Positions 24,602-36,330 of a DNA stretch of 64,000 nucleotides are shown in pieces. Under the pieces are notes generated by a model. That model was given only the letters and a program-made list of their open reading frames with translations. It had not been told where the DNA came from and ran no database searches. This DNA comes from Edaphochlamys debaryana (lineage: Eukaryota; Chlorophyta; Chlorophyceae; Chlamydomonadales): positions 682,001 to 746,000 of the forward strand of contig JAEHOE010000043.1 of assembly GCA_016858145.1 (NCBI GenBank), given 5' to 3'. Numbering within the stretch: position 1 is the stretch's first letter; each line of letters starts with the position of its first letter. The translations under genes and the position numbers were made by a program.

Positions 24602-25711
24602 CTGTCTCAAACCCCCAGGCTTGCAGAGGACCCCCAGCGGCAGCTCAATCGTGCTCTGACTATGCTTTCGCGGCTTCAGCTGCGAGCCCCTCTGCCCCTG
24701 GGCCTTCTGGTATGAAGTGTTTCTGGGTGCCGAGGGTGGTTGACGACTCGACTGCACTCAGGTCAGGACGGGTTGGACTGTGGCTTGTGCTAGGGACTGG
24801 ATGTCACCGGGCCATCCCCGGGGGGAGGGATCCCTCCTTGTGTCTTTGAGTCCTTGGTCCCCGAGAAAGTAGTCCCTCCCTGGTCCCGGGAAGGGGTCTC
24901 TCCCTGGTCTCCCTTGGCAGCCCCTCGCCAGCTCAGCCGGCACTGCAAGTGCGGGGGCGGGATCGACCCAGCTGAGATGCATAAGCACCTCAAGCCGGCC
25001 TCTTGTTGGTCGCAGCGTACCAATACCGGTGTGACCCGCACTGACTGCGGCGTGGCCTGTCAGGGTAGCGAGCTTGCTCACCGTGGCCTTCCTCGGCACA
25101 GGTGACGCTGGTGCGGAGCCGTGGGGAGACCGACTGGCAGCCGCAGGAGGGGGCAGTGGGTCCCAGTGACGCAATCCAGGTCACTCCAGGTCTGCGCATC
25201 TCTTGGTTGGATCGGGATTGGGTGAAGAGAACGGTTCTATACGATACTACGGCACGCCCCGGCGCCTCGGCAGGCCGCGTCGGGGGTGGCCAGGGGCGGC
25301 CAGGGGTTGGCCAGCCAGACCGGTGGCAGCGGGCAGCAAGCCCCGCCGGCACACCATTCCTCCCAGAGGACGGTCCCCCCGCCCCAGAGCAGAACATGAA
25401 AGGCCGCGTCACGTGTTCTTCCCGCGAACTGGAGGCGAGCGTGGGCAAAGCATCAACCTGCTTTCAGCCGGCCTTCCGTCGGGCGTGTGTGTGTGCCGTG
25501 CGATCTGTGCGACAGCGAGCAGGGGTGACCCTGACAGCGAGCGGGGGAGGCGAGGGCACGGCCAATCCTACTCCGCTGGCCGCAATGTACATCCTCATGG
25601 CTCGCGCTGCTATACACCTGCTGGTATAGCGCTGGATATCATACCGCTTTGGCTTTCGGCGCGCGCGCGCGCGCGGAATTCCCCGTGAATCGTTAACATC
25701 AAAGCCCTTCT
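24602..25711. other. Divergent region between PP2A B'' and monooxygenase A
   Basis: Holds the promoters of two divergent genes and possibly more 5' exons of the PP2A subunit: 25082-25191 on the minus strand has an AG acceptor, a GTGAGC donor and the phase needed to join 24601. A (GC)8 run sits at 25659-25675, about 40 bp before the monooxygenase ATG. No TATA box is seen. Confidence 0.4.
25659..25675. repeat. (GC)8 run in monooxygenase A promoter
   Basis: Uninterrupted alternating GC dinucleotides that favour Z-DNA, just before a GGAATTCC palindrome and the start codon. Confidence 0.9.
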
Positions 25712-28700
25712 ATGCCGCAAAGCCGCGCAGCGATGCAGCAGCTTGCAAGTAATGATGAACAACTTGACATCGCCGTGGTCGGCGGGGGCCCGGCCGGCCT
25801 TGCAGCCGCGCTTGCACTCCTCGCCGCAGCACCCGAGGCGAAGGTCAAGGTGGGGCCTGAGCATGCATTGCCCCCCCGCCCCCGCGCCGACAACCGCCTC
25901 TCCTCCTCGCTCAGATCGACGCCCTTCACGCCACGCTTCCTCCCTCCCGCCCTTCAACAACATGACTTCCTCCACTGCCCCCCTCTCCACCCTCCCCCTT
26001 CCCCCCAGGTGTTTGAGGCCGCCCCCGCCTACCGCGAGCAGGGCGCGGGGGTGCTGGTGCAGGCCAACGGGGGGAGGGCGCTGGAGGCAATAGACCCAGC
26101 GCTGCTCCACAGGTGCGTACGAGGAGAGCAACGGGCACCGGTAACGGCAGCAAGGGAAGCAATGTGCCGGTGTATGGGCGCTAGCGTGTGCCTCCCCTCC
26201 CGCCAGTGTCTTCCTCTCACCCTTCGCTCCCCCCTCCCAGGCTGGTGCAGCGGGCGGCCATAACGCGGGAGGTGCACACCTACAACGACACCACGGGGGA
26301 GCGGCTGCGGGTGGGGGCGGTGGGCGGCGGGGGGTGCCCACCAGCGCCCCCAACAAACCCACTAGGGGTACACAAGTTGCAAGGTGCAAGCCCAGCATAC
26401 CCTGCCCCGCCCCGCTCCACGCTGCCCCTCGGCCCCGGTCCGCCCCGCCCTGCCCTGATGCCCAGGTCATGACTAAGGACCTCCTGGCTGATGTGGACAC
26501 CGCCGGCTTCACCAACCTGCTGGTGCTGTGGAACGACATCCGCCGTACGCTGTACGACGCGCTGCCGCAAGGTCGGAATCCACTTCAAGCGGGGCCGTGG
26601 GGGCCGTGGGATCAGCAGTCTGCGCACGCTGCCTGTACGGCTGCACCCCCAGTCCCGCCAGGGCCGTTCTGGCCACAACCCATGACCCCCCCATCTCAAC
26701 CGTTCGCCTGCTTGCCCCATGCGCCTGCCTCGGCGGCCCCCAGGGACCGTGCAGCTCGGCTGGCGCCTGGTGGACTGCACTGCGCCCCCCTCCCCGCCCA
26801 CGGAGCCAGCAGCCCCGGCCGGCGGCGGGGCAGGCGGGGGTGACGCGGGCAGCGGCCCCGGCCTCGGCCCCGGAGGGGAGGGGGAGGGCTGCTACACGCT
26901 GCGACTGGTGCGGACGACGGCGGCGGAGCGGGCGGACGGCAGCGCCGCAGGGTGTGTAGAGGCCGAGGCGCCGGGGGGTAAAGAGGAGGCGGGGGCCGCT
27001 AAGGACGCGGGGGCTGCGCAGGAGGAGGTGGTGGTCCGCGCCCGCTGTGTGGTGGCGGCGGATGGCTACTTCAGCCGCACGCGCCGGGCGGTGGGTGGGG
27101 GCGGTGGGGTGGTGGGGTGAGGTGGGGGCGCAGACGGATACATGATGTGAGGGGCATGCTGGGGCCGCACGCCCTTCAGGCCCTCCGCCCCTCCACCGCT
27201 GTGCCCCTCCGTGCCACGGCGGCCTCCTCACTCCCTCTTGCACCCACATCTACCCCTCCTCTCGCCATCATCCATCCCCCGCAGTTTGACGGCGAGGCCG
27301 GGGCCCCCACCTTCCACCGCCTGGCCTACTGGCGGGGATTCCTGTCTGAGCAGGAGCTGGCGGCGGCGGGCGGGGAGCTGCCGGTGGGTGGGCCTGGGGC
27401 AGCGCCCCGGGGGCCTAGCTGCCCCGCCCTGCCAGGGCTGCCACCCAGTCGCCCCCACCTGCGTGTCTGCGATCCCCTCTCCCCCCTCCACCTTGCCCCC
27501 CCCCTCCCAGGCCGCGGTGGACCCCCGCCTCTGCGACGACGTCTTCCGCGGCTCCCACTTCTACACGCCGGCCACGGGTGGGGGTGGGGGGCACACACGC
27601 AGGGGACGATGGGGGGATCACCGAGAGCACTGGGGGCCAGGGCACTCCGGGCGATGGGACGGGGTCGGCGCACGAAGCCGGCGAGCGACGGCCCAGGCAC
27701 AGCAAGCTACGGGTCAGGGCTCCGCCCCAAACCCTTCCACGAGCCTCTTCCCCTCGACTTTGCCGTCGTCCCCCAGCCGACCAGCCCATCGCCGGCGTGC
27801 CGCCCCGCAACTTCTTCTTCTTCCCCGCCGGGGGGCCCACGGGCGGGGACGAGGGCCAGGCTGGACGCAAGGGCGAGGAGCAGCCGGCGGGAGCGGGCGA
27901 CGCAGCTGCTGCCGGCGGCGTCAGCGGCAGCGCCAGCGGCGGCGGCGGCGACGCAGCCAGCGGCGGCGGGGTGCGCCTTGTGTGGAACGCGGCGAGCAGT
28001 GAGGTGGACGCGGAGGCCCTGGCGCGGGAGGGAGCAGCCGAGCGGCGGGAGGGGGGGCGCGGCGTGCACCAGTCAGGTGGGTGGGGGGTGGGTGGGTGTA
28101 ACACGAGGTAATGTGCATTGGGTGGTGCCTAGGACGTATGCTGTCCGGGGGTGCGTGCGCGTGCAGTTGGGCTTGCATGCTTTACGGGAGGCCGTCCCAG
28201 CGTCAAGCTGGCGGACGGATGCTCCTGGGAATGGTAGCTTGAACCGGGGAACAGCCCGCGACGGGCCTTGCCTCACGCCTGATTCCTCTCTATCCACGCC
28301 CGCCCCCCAGGCGCGCAGGGCGCTGCGGCGCTGGCCCGCTGCCTGGCCGCCTTCGCGCACCTGCCCCCCGAGCTGCGGGCCATGATGGCCGCCACCCCCC
28401 CCTCCCGCATCACCGAGCACATCACCTACATGCACCGCCACGACGGCTACGTCAAGGCGAGTGCCGCACGTGTACGAACCGCGATGCTGTACGTGTACGG
28501 CGCGCCCCTCTCGCGCCCCGCACAAGATCACAAGCCCGTGCCGCGTGCTGCTCCACCCCCCTCCCGCAGGGCGCGTGGGCGAGGGGCCGGCTGGTGCTGC
28601 TGGGAGATGCGGCGCACGCCGGGTTCCCGGACGGCCAGGTAAGGGCAGACAGGGCGCTCCGTATCCACATGGTCAGCCCCTCCCCTTCCCCTCCTCCCCC

Positions 28701-29457
28701 TCCCTCCCTCGCGCCAGCTGTGACCCTGCCCTCCATGCTCCCCACCGCACACAACTCCCTCCCCCTCAACCCCCCCCATTCCCTGTCCCCCCCCAGGGCG
28801 CCAACCTGGCCCTGGAGGATGCGGTGGTGCTGGGGGAGGTGGTGCGGGCCCACGGGCTGGGGGCGGAGGTGAGGGGGGAGTCAGGGCGCTTGCGGTCGTG
28901 CTGGAAGGGTCTTGGCCGTTGACGCCCGGGACGGCACCAGCGCTCCCTGGGCTCGCCGGCTGGCGTACCGGCACGTTCGAGGACCCGTCTGCGCCTACAA
29001 CCTGCCTTCCTCAGGCCTTCGCTGCGTGGGAGGAGCTGCGCCAGGCGCGCGTGCGGACCATCCAGAGCGACCCCTCGGGCGTGGGCCCTGCGGCCATGGG
29101 CGACCGAGTGCGCCTCATCCGCACCGCCGCCTTTGAGCCGCTGTGGAGCGCGGCGGGGCTGGAGGCGGCCGGCAGCCTGCCGCCGGGGGTGGCGGCGGAG
29201 GCGCGGCAGGCGGGGGCGGCGGCGGCGGCGGGGGCGGCGGCGGAGGGCGAGGCCGCTGCCCAGGCGGCTGCGATGGCGGCGGAGCGGAAGGTGGGGTGGG
29301 CGCTTTGCTCTATCCCGGCCAACCAACCCCCGCCCAAAACCTCTTTACCCGCCCTCCCACGCCCCACCCCCCCACCCCCCAGGTGGTACTGGACTGGTCC
29401 GCGGGAGTGGTCCGGTCCCTAGTGGCGGCCAAGGTGGAGGGCCCACCGCGCAACTGA
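25712..29457 (+). CDS. FAD-dependent monooxygenase A (PF01494-like)
   Basis: Thirteen exons: 25712-25849, 26009-26112, 26241-26310, 26466-26571, 26744-27090, 27285-27383, 27511-27577, 27777-28076, 28311-28456, 28570-28638, 28797-28868, 29015-29290, 29383-29457; 622 residues. Group A flavin hydroxylase motifs are present in order: Rossmann VVGGGPAGLAA (GGGPAG at 24-29), the DG motif AADGYFSRTRR near 245-255, and GDAAH (471-475) followed by DGQGANLALEDAVVLGE. Such enzymes use NAD(P)H and O2 to hydroxylate or epoxidise small ring compounds; the substrate cannot be read from the sequence. There is no N-terminal targeting peptide, unlike paralogue B, so a cytosolic location is inferred. It has Gly/Ala-rich inserts near residues 150-180 and 320-380. 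Intron after 28456 is GC-AG (AAG|GCGAGT). An intron present in B is absent within exon 5. Confidence 0.88.
28704..28936 (+). repeat. Intron-spanning identity patch, copy in gene A
   Basis: Intron-exon-intron block nearly identical to 34393-34629 in gene B, including intron sequence on both sides of the GANLALEDA exon, whereas most other introns of the pair have diverged. Confidence 0.8.
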
Positions 29458-30344
29458 CTCTGATGGAGGCTTGAGCGTGTTACAGTGTGCATATGCAGTG
29501 CTCGCTGGTTACAGGGCGGCACCCCTGAAGCCGGTGGTTACATACATACGGAATACAGCCTCGACTTACCATAGTGTGGGGAACCAGCCAGCCACGGGCG
29601 AGCGTGCGTGGGGTTCGTTGGCTGCTGCAAGACGGGGCGCAGGGCTCCCGGGGGCGCGGGGGCGAGAGCCGGAGGGGGCGTTGCCCCAGTTGGGGCTGCT
29701 TGTGCTGAGGGGACACTGACCCTGCACCGACCATGCTGGTCATGCTCAGTGGAGGGAAGGTCTGGTGTGCTGCCGAATAGTGCGGTTGTACTTTGAGCGT
29801 GAGGGCCCGGGATGGGCATTTTGGGCCGGGCGTGGCAGGAGGGGGCAGGAGCTGCCGGCTGGGGGCGAGGGCGCCAGAGCGGGGTGCCGGGGGCGGCCTC
29901 GCGGCAGAGCTGCGGCAGGTCTGCGCCCCGGTGGGCAGCCATGCAGGGCTCGGATGCATCATGGTGACCGGGTGTGGGGCCGATGGGCGTAGCCTTCGGG
30001 ACGTGGGGAGCGGTCCTGTGTTGGAGGCCACATGTATCGCCTGCTGGGCGTGGGCCCGCTTCTGGCCACGTGGTGGATTGTGCCCGCGCCCGCGAGGAAT
30101 GGAGGAGTGGTGGCCAAGCAAGGGGCGGCCTGCGACCCAGCACATGGCGGGCCGCTCCGCACATGGACTCCGCACGGCGGAGAGGCAGATCCAGGTGGAC
30201 AGCTAGCGGCGGAGGGGCAACGGGGCAACAGCCTTGCGAACGGCACCAACACAGAACGGCTAGTACGGAACTCGATGCTGATAGCTCGCTAAACCGCATG
30301 TGTGCCTGAAACTCAGCTTAACCTTCAGATCACCCAGCAACACG
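29458..30344. other. Spacer between monooxygenase paralogues
   Basis: Non-coding as far as I can see: 3' UTR of gene A and promoter of gene B. No TGTAA or TATA box stands out. Confidence 0.5.
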
Positions 30345-33300
30345 ATGCGCGTCGCAGGCAAACCTAGCGCCCGTGCGGCTGTCGATAATGGCAGGCAAAT
30401 CCTCAACCAGACGAGACCGCAAGCGCGGGTGCACGCCTTTAGCAATGGCCAGGCACACCGCAGCTCTATGCCCTCCGTGAACACGCGCACGTCCGGGCTT
30501 CGCCGCGGAGGTTTTGGTTGGCCAACACTTGATGTCTCTCGACACAGCCGCTCGCAGCCGAGCCGCGTGGCTGCAGCTGCATCATCGGGACCCGTCGATG
30601 ACGATCTGGACGTCGCCATCGTGGGTGGAGGCCCGGCGGGCTTGGCTGCTGCTGCTGCGCTGCTCCGCGCTGCCCCCGGCGTCAAGCTTCGGGTGGGTGT
30701 GGGAGCACCCCCGGCCACACGCCGCTCCCCCTGGCTGTGGGTACCGAGCCTGAGACATGCCACACCCGCCCCAGCCCGTCGGACAACACAGCCCCTTGGT
30801 ATTGATGTCCGTGCTCTCCACCAACCGCCACCGCCACACAACGCCAGGCTGCCATGATGCACAGGCTCCTCATTCCCCCTCCAACCCCCCTTGCCCCTCC
30901 CCCCCCACCCCCCCCCAGGTGTTTGAGGCCGCCCCCTCCTACCGGGAGCAGGGCGCGGGGGTGCTGGTGCAGGCCAACGGGGGGAGGGCGCTGGAGGCAC
31001 TGGACCCCCGCCTCATGCACCAGTGAGGGGGGATTTTGCTGTGTGTGGGGGGGCGGGGGGCAGGGGGGGCGGGGGATGGGGAAAGATGTAGATGGATACG
31101 TTCCTGCATGAGGGGGCAGGGGCACCTGGGGCAGGGGCGGGGGCGGGGGAGGGAGGCCGTGGGGCGTGGAGCCTGCTCGGGCGTCATGGATCTGGATCTG
31201 GATCGGGCTCGACGCAGCCCTGCTGCTCCACCATTGCCCGCATCGCCCCCACCCACCCCTCGTTGCGGTGCGGGGGTCCACTCACACTCCGCACCGGTCG
31301 TGACCCCCTCGTTGCGGCCCCGCTGCCCCTCCCCCCGCCCCCAGGCTGGTGTCGTACGGTACGATCATCAGCGGCATGGTGCCGTACAACGACACCACGG
31401 GGGAGAAGCTGCCGTGGGTGGGTCAGGGGGGTCAGGGGGGTCAGGGGGGTCAAAGGGGGGGGCCATGGGTGGGGATGCAACTGAGCAAGGGGGCAGCTTG
31501 GAGTCCGTCAACACGAGCCGCACCCTGTCCATCTGCCGCTCCCTCCCCAGGGTGGTGCGTAGGTGGGGGGCATAGGGGGCACCTCCTCGGGGGATGCATC
31601 CCCATCCATACCAGGTACCTGCCCCCATCTTCCCCGGCGCTCCCACTGGCCAGGCGACGCACTCCCCCTCTGCTTCAGCACCCCGTCCCCCCCTCCGCTC
31701 TCCCAATCTTCGAACGCTGACCCCATCCCCCCCCCCCCCCCGCCCCACCCAGGTGACCGGCCTGAACCCCATGGCTGACGTGGATGCCGTGGGTTTCGCG
31801 AACGTGCTCGTCCTGTGGAACGACATCCGCCGTATCCTGTACGACGCTCTGCCGCCAGGTGGGCGCGCTGCCCGCGCTTCAATCCGCGGATCCTGGCATC
31901 ATGCCGTACCTTAGCATTCTGCGCCCCGGCACCAGTCCAGCCCAGGCCCTCCGCCGCTGTGATACTAGGTCCTGGCATCCTTGCGACATTGGTGTAGCTT
32001 GTGACCGGTAACCCCTCGACCCTGGCCCCCCCAGGCACGGTACAGTTCGGGGGGCGGGTGATCCAGGTGGTCCCCCCCGAGGACTGGGATGAGGACGACC
32101 ACTCGCAGGAGCAGGCGGGTAGCAAGAGGGGGTGGGGAGGGGAGAGGGGGTAAAGGGGAGGACGGGGAGCTCCGGAGGGGAAGGGAAGGGGGGGCGAGGA
32201 CTGAGACGGGTACGACCACTCGCCCGATCAGGGGCTGGTTGCGTGCTTGTGATGGCACGGGCAAAGCCTAGTGAGCGAGCGTCCGGCATGGTTGTGGGAG
32301 ATCATGGGATTCAGGTCATCAACCAAATCGCCCCCATTCACCTCTACACCCTCCATGCCCAGGACCCCTTCACGCTGCGCGTGGCCGACGCGTCGGCCCC
32401 CCCCGGCTCCCCCTCCCCCCTGGCCTCGGTCCGCGCCCGCTGCGTGGTGGCGGCGGATGGCTACTTCAGCCGCACGCGCCGGGCGGTGGGTGCGGGCGGT
32501 GGGGTGGTGGGATGCGGTGTATCGGAGGCTTTGAAGGGGAAATCGCAGGGTCAGGCTGGAGGGACAGGGCCCCGTACCTCTGGAAGACCGCTCCTCACTT
32601 CGTCTCCTTTCTTGCCCCGCAGTTTGACGGCGAGGCGGGCGCCCCCGCCTTCCACCGCATGGCCCTGTGGCGGGGCAGCCTCAGTCGGGAGGAGCTGGCG
32701 GCGGCGGGCTCGGCGCTGCCGGTGGGTGCGGCTGCATGAGGGGTCGTGGGGCTCAGCGGGGGTCCCCCTCCCCCCCAATATGTCCACTGACAAGGGCATC
32801 GGCCGTGAACTCCCCTACGGGCCGTAGGCCCAAGGGAGGGGGAGGGGGTCGCGGAGTTCGGCGGGGGTCCAGGCACATTGGCTGCAAGCAATCCCCAGTT
32901 GTACTCCTTACCGTGGCGTGGCGCCTTGGCACCCCCCTAGCACCTCCATTGTCGTACCTGCCCTGCCGTCCCACCCACGTGCTGTTGCCCGTCGCACCCT
33001 CGCACCCTCCCCCCCGTGCCCCCCCCCTTCCGCCCCCAAGGACGCCTTCAACCCCGCGGTCAACCCCGAGGGCCTCCGCTGCAACCACTTCTGGAGCCCC
33101 GCCACCCCCCAGCAGCCGCCCACCGGCCCGCCGCCCCGCGGCATCATGATCTTCCCCGCCGGGCCCCTGGAGGGGGGCTCCGCGGGTGCGAACGGACTCG
33201 ACTGGGGCATGGGCTAGCACTAGCTTGGGTAGCACCACAAATCGATCTTGTACCAGTGGGCCTCGCTCCAAGCCAGGACCTGGGCTAACTTGCCTGGATT

Positions 33301-35274
33301 TCCGGTAGCACGTGGCTTCATAGCAGCACACCTAGCACTCTTTTGGTCCCGAATTCCTGTCCCTCCCCTCCTGCCCCCCTCCCTCCACCCTCCCCCCCCC
33401 GCAGCCAGCCTGCTCGAGGGCGACGCCGCCCGCCTGGTGTGGAACGTGTGGCTGGGGGGGGCGGACGAGGCGGCGGTGGCGGAGGCTGACGGCAAGCCGG
33501 CGGCGGACGGGAGCGTGCACACGGCGGGTGGGTTGAAGACTTGGAAGGGCGGGGGGGGGGGCGGGCGGAGGGGCGCGGCCGTTGCGGCCGGGGGCGGCGT
33601 GCAGGGCGGCCTCGCTGGCCGCGTGGGCCCCTCGCCACGCACAGCAGCCTGTGTTGCGGCTGGTGGTGTAGGGGTGTGGGGGTGGCAGTCGGTGGCGGTT
33701 ACGGGCGAGGGCGGCTAGCGAGGCCACGTGTGTACTGCCTCGGTGGCCGTGCGGCCGCCGTGGCTTTTGTCCCAGGCGCAGACCCGGGCACGCGTCCCTG
33801 CGGTCACCTTCTCCGCCTTCCCCAACGCCTCCACCCCCTGCTCTGCCCCCCCCTCCCCCCCCCGCTCGAAAATTGCCCCCCCCCTCCCCCCCCCAGGCAC
33901 GCAGGGCGGCGCCTCCCTGGCCCGCTGCCTGGCCGCCAACGCCCATCTGCCCCCCGACCTCCGGGCCCTGCTGGCAGCCACCCCCCCCGAGCGGGTCACA
34001 GAGCACGGCCTCTACATGCACCCGCTCGAGGGCTTCGTGCAGGCGAGTGCGCCGTACAGTGCCGTACCAGCCGCACGACATCCCCGACCTGCCGTACTGT
34101 GTGCAGCACCAGGCGTGTGGTGCACGGCGGGACTAACGTAGCCCGCGTGCTGTGCCGTCTCTGACCTCCCCGTCCGCAGGGCGCGTGGGCCCGCGGGCGG
34201 CTGGTGCTGCTGGGCGATGCGGCACACACGGCTCCCCCCGACGGCCAGGTGGGGAGGGGCTGGGGGCTGGGTTTACGGATCAAGAGGGCCTGACGGGTCA
34301 GGGCCCGATGGGCCCGGTGGACCCGTGCCCCGGGTGGGCATCCAGGCAGGGCCCAGCCGGGACCCTGGATACACCTGCTCGCTACCCCACTTGCTCCCTC
34401 GCGCCAGCTGTGACCCTGCCCCCCATGTTCCCGACCGCACACAACTCCCTCCCCCTCAACCCCCCCCCATTCCCTTTCCCCCCCAGGGCGCCAATCTGGC
34501 CCTGGAGGATGCGGTGGTGCTGGGGGAGGCGGTGCGGGCCCACGGGCTGGGGGCGGAGGTGAGGGGGGGGGGGTCAGGGAGCTTGCGGTCGTGCTGGAAG
34601 GGTCTTGGCCGTTGACGCCCGGGACGGCAACCGGTGGAAGGGGCTGCTGAAAGCGTTGGCTGGACTAATAGAGGGCTTGAGGCCATAGGTGCTTGGGCCG
34701 GTTGCGCTGGGGCGGATCGAAGTTTGATTTCTTCCCGCCGGCTGAGTTGTTAGACCGTTCGTCCCTTTGACGCAGGCGTTCGCCGCGTGGGAGGCGCTGC
34801 GGCAGCCCCGCGTCACCGCCATCCTGGGCGACAAGACCCCCACCGCCACCGTGCGGATGCCGCTCATCCGCACCGCCGCCTTCGAGCCGCTGTGGAGCGC
34901 GGCGGGGCTGGAGGCGGCAGGCAGCCTGCCGCCGGGGGTGGCGGCGGAGGCACGGCAGGCGGGGGCGGCGGCGGCGGCGGCGGCGGGGGCCGCGGCGGAG
35001 GGCGAGGCCGCTGCCCAGGCGGCTGCGACAGCGGCGGAGCGCAAGGTGGGATATTCCCTGTACGGTAGCAAACTCGTCTGCTCTTATCTTCACCCATACC
35101 TCCCAGACTTTGCCCTTCCTTGCGAACCCTCCATGCTGCCCCCATCCCGTCCCCCCCCAGGTTATCCTGGACTGGTCCGCGGGAGTGGTTCGCTCGCTGG
35201 TGGCCGCCAAGGTGGAGGGGCGGGACATGCTGGCCTCGGGGCCCCGGCCGGAGGGCATGTACCGCATCCGCTAG
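30345..35274 (+). CDS. FAD-dependent monooxygenase B, likely organelle-targeted
   Basis: Fourteen exons: 30345-30692, 30919-31022, 31345-31417, 31753-31858, 32035-32114, 32363-32485, 32623-32721, 33041-33185, 33405-33527, 33897-34042, 34180-34248, 34487-34558, 34776-35045, 35161-35274; 623 residues, all phases consistent. Residues 1-85 are Ser/Arg/Ala-rich without acidic residues until VDDDLD, typical of a plastid or mitochondrial transit peptide. Motifs: GGGPAG 94-99, AADGYFSRTRR 267-277, GDAAH 461-465, GQGANLALEDAVVLGEAV. It is the tandem paralogue of gene A with the same exon pattern, except for one additional intron (32115-32362). That intron and the one after 34042 use GC donors (CAG|GCGGGT, CAG|GCGAGT). 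The two genes probably act on related substrates in different compartments; this is inference. Confidence 0.9.
34393..34629 (+). repeat. Intron-spanning identity patch, copy in gene B
   Basis: Partner of 28704-28936. Shared intronic words include GCGCCAGCTGTGACCCTGCC upstream and CTTGCGGTCGTGCTGGAAGG downstream of the exon. Confidence 0.8.
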
Positions 35275-35339
35275 GGAGCACACTGGGACTCCGCCTTGTG
35301 TACAAGCATGTGAAGCCTTGTGGGGCTGGGCTGAGGGGC

Positions 35340-35390
35340 TGAGCTAGGCTGAGGGGCAAGGCTGAGGGGCAAGGCTGAGGGGTAGGCACA
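35340..35390 (+). repeat. GGCTGAGGGGCAA direct repeats
   Basis: Tandem GGCTGAGGGGCAA units ending in GGGGTAGGCACATGTG; a second copy of the same block, including GAGGGGTAGGCAC, is at 35726-35770. Confidence 0.75.
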
Positions 35391-35709
35391 TGTGCGTGTA
35401 CCGCGGGAGGCCTGCACAGCGCTGCGACAGGGTGGGGCGGCTGGGGTACCTGACGGGGGCTCCGCGTTAGGCGTGAGCATGGCAGTTGTGGGGCTGGGCT
35501 GAGGGACTTGGACTCGGGCTTGTGTGGATCACTAGAAGCCCTCCACAGCGCGCTCGTTGCGAATGGCGTTTGGGTCTGGGGCCTGGGCTTGGGCTGGGCC
35601 CTGCCGTCCAAGTCAGGGGGCGGCGTGCTGGCCTGCAGGGGGCAAGCCCGTGAGGTTGGCTGCCAAGCCACGGCGTTCAGCTGCCGTGCACCCCTCTGGG
35701 GTCCCTCAT

Positions 35710-35714
35710 TGTAA
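35710..35714 (+). terminator. TGTAA poly(A)-type signal, monooxygenase B
   Basis: TGTAA 436 nt after the stop codon of monooxygenase B. Confidence 0.4.
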
Positions 35715-36012
35715 CCACCGAGGACTGGGCTGAGGGCAAGGCTGAGGGGTAGGCACCGTGCACATGTGTAGGTCGCAGGAGGTTGGGGCAAGCGGGAAAG
35801 GCAGGGGCAGCTGGATCGCCCCTCGAAGTATCGCGGAGGGTTGCAGAGGCCTTGCGGAGACGGCAGTCGCAGTATCCTTGAGCTGCTGGACGCGGTCGGG
35901 CCGACGGTTCGCCTTCCAGAGGTGCCTCTTGGGCAGGGGGTGCCGTGTTAGCGACCGCAGCCCAGCATCCAGCCGCATACACTTTGCGAGGCAAACTATT
36001 TACGTAGATACC

Positions 36013-36330
36013 ATGCTCCGCAACGCAATCAACAGGTTTCGCGGCTTCTGCAGCCAGACGGTCGCGTCACCCGCCTTAAAAGAGGCAACAGGGAAGCCCG
36101 CGGCCGAGGCAGCCTCGGGCGATGACAACTTCTGGAACTACGCTATGGGGCTAGCGTGTTTCCCAGTGTGGTTGAAGTACACGGGGCAGATGGTCGGCTC
36201 CTATGAGTACATGGACTTGCGGCACAAGGAGCGGATGCACGAGCTGGAGACGCCCGACCGGCTCCTCAGGATTCGCCTCGCACACGAGGCGCAGGAGCAG
36301 AAGCGGAGAAGTCTGCCCGCGGCCAAGTAG
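36013..36330 (+). CDS. Small mitochondrial-type membrane protein, unknown
   Basis: A single-exon gene of 105 residues. MLRNAINRFRGFCSQTV is a good amphipathic, basic, acid-free mitochondrial presequence. NFWNYAMGLACFPVWLKYTG (about residues 47-66) is a short hydrophobic, Trp/Tyr-rich segment that could be one membrane helix; it is followed by a charged helical tail (YMDLRHKERMHELETPDRLL). The layout resembles small accessory subunits of respiratory complexes, but I recognise no family. ATG 36013 is preferred over upstream in-frame codons because the presequence begins there. A TGTAA signal 381 nt downstream supports a real transcript. Confidence 0.65.
   Translation: MLRNAINRFRGFCSQTVASPALKEATGKPAAEAASGDDNFWNYAMGLACFPVWLKYTGQMVGSYEYMDLRHKERMHELETPDRLLRIRLAHEAQEQKRRSLPAAK

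Larger units (their letters stand above)
35275..36012. other. Intergenic, 3' UTR and promoter
   Basis: No gene seen. Contains the TGTAA of gene B and a duplicated Gly-coding-like GCTGAGGGGCAAG tract (see repeat). Confidence 0.5.

Noticed and set aside
25102..25174. Plus-strand exon-like segment (VTLVRSRGETDWQPQEG) after an AG
   Set aside because: No partner exons could be joined in phase on the plus strand, and the same DNA fits a minus-strand exon candidate as well; too ambiguous to list as a gene.
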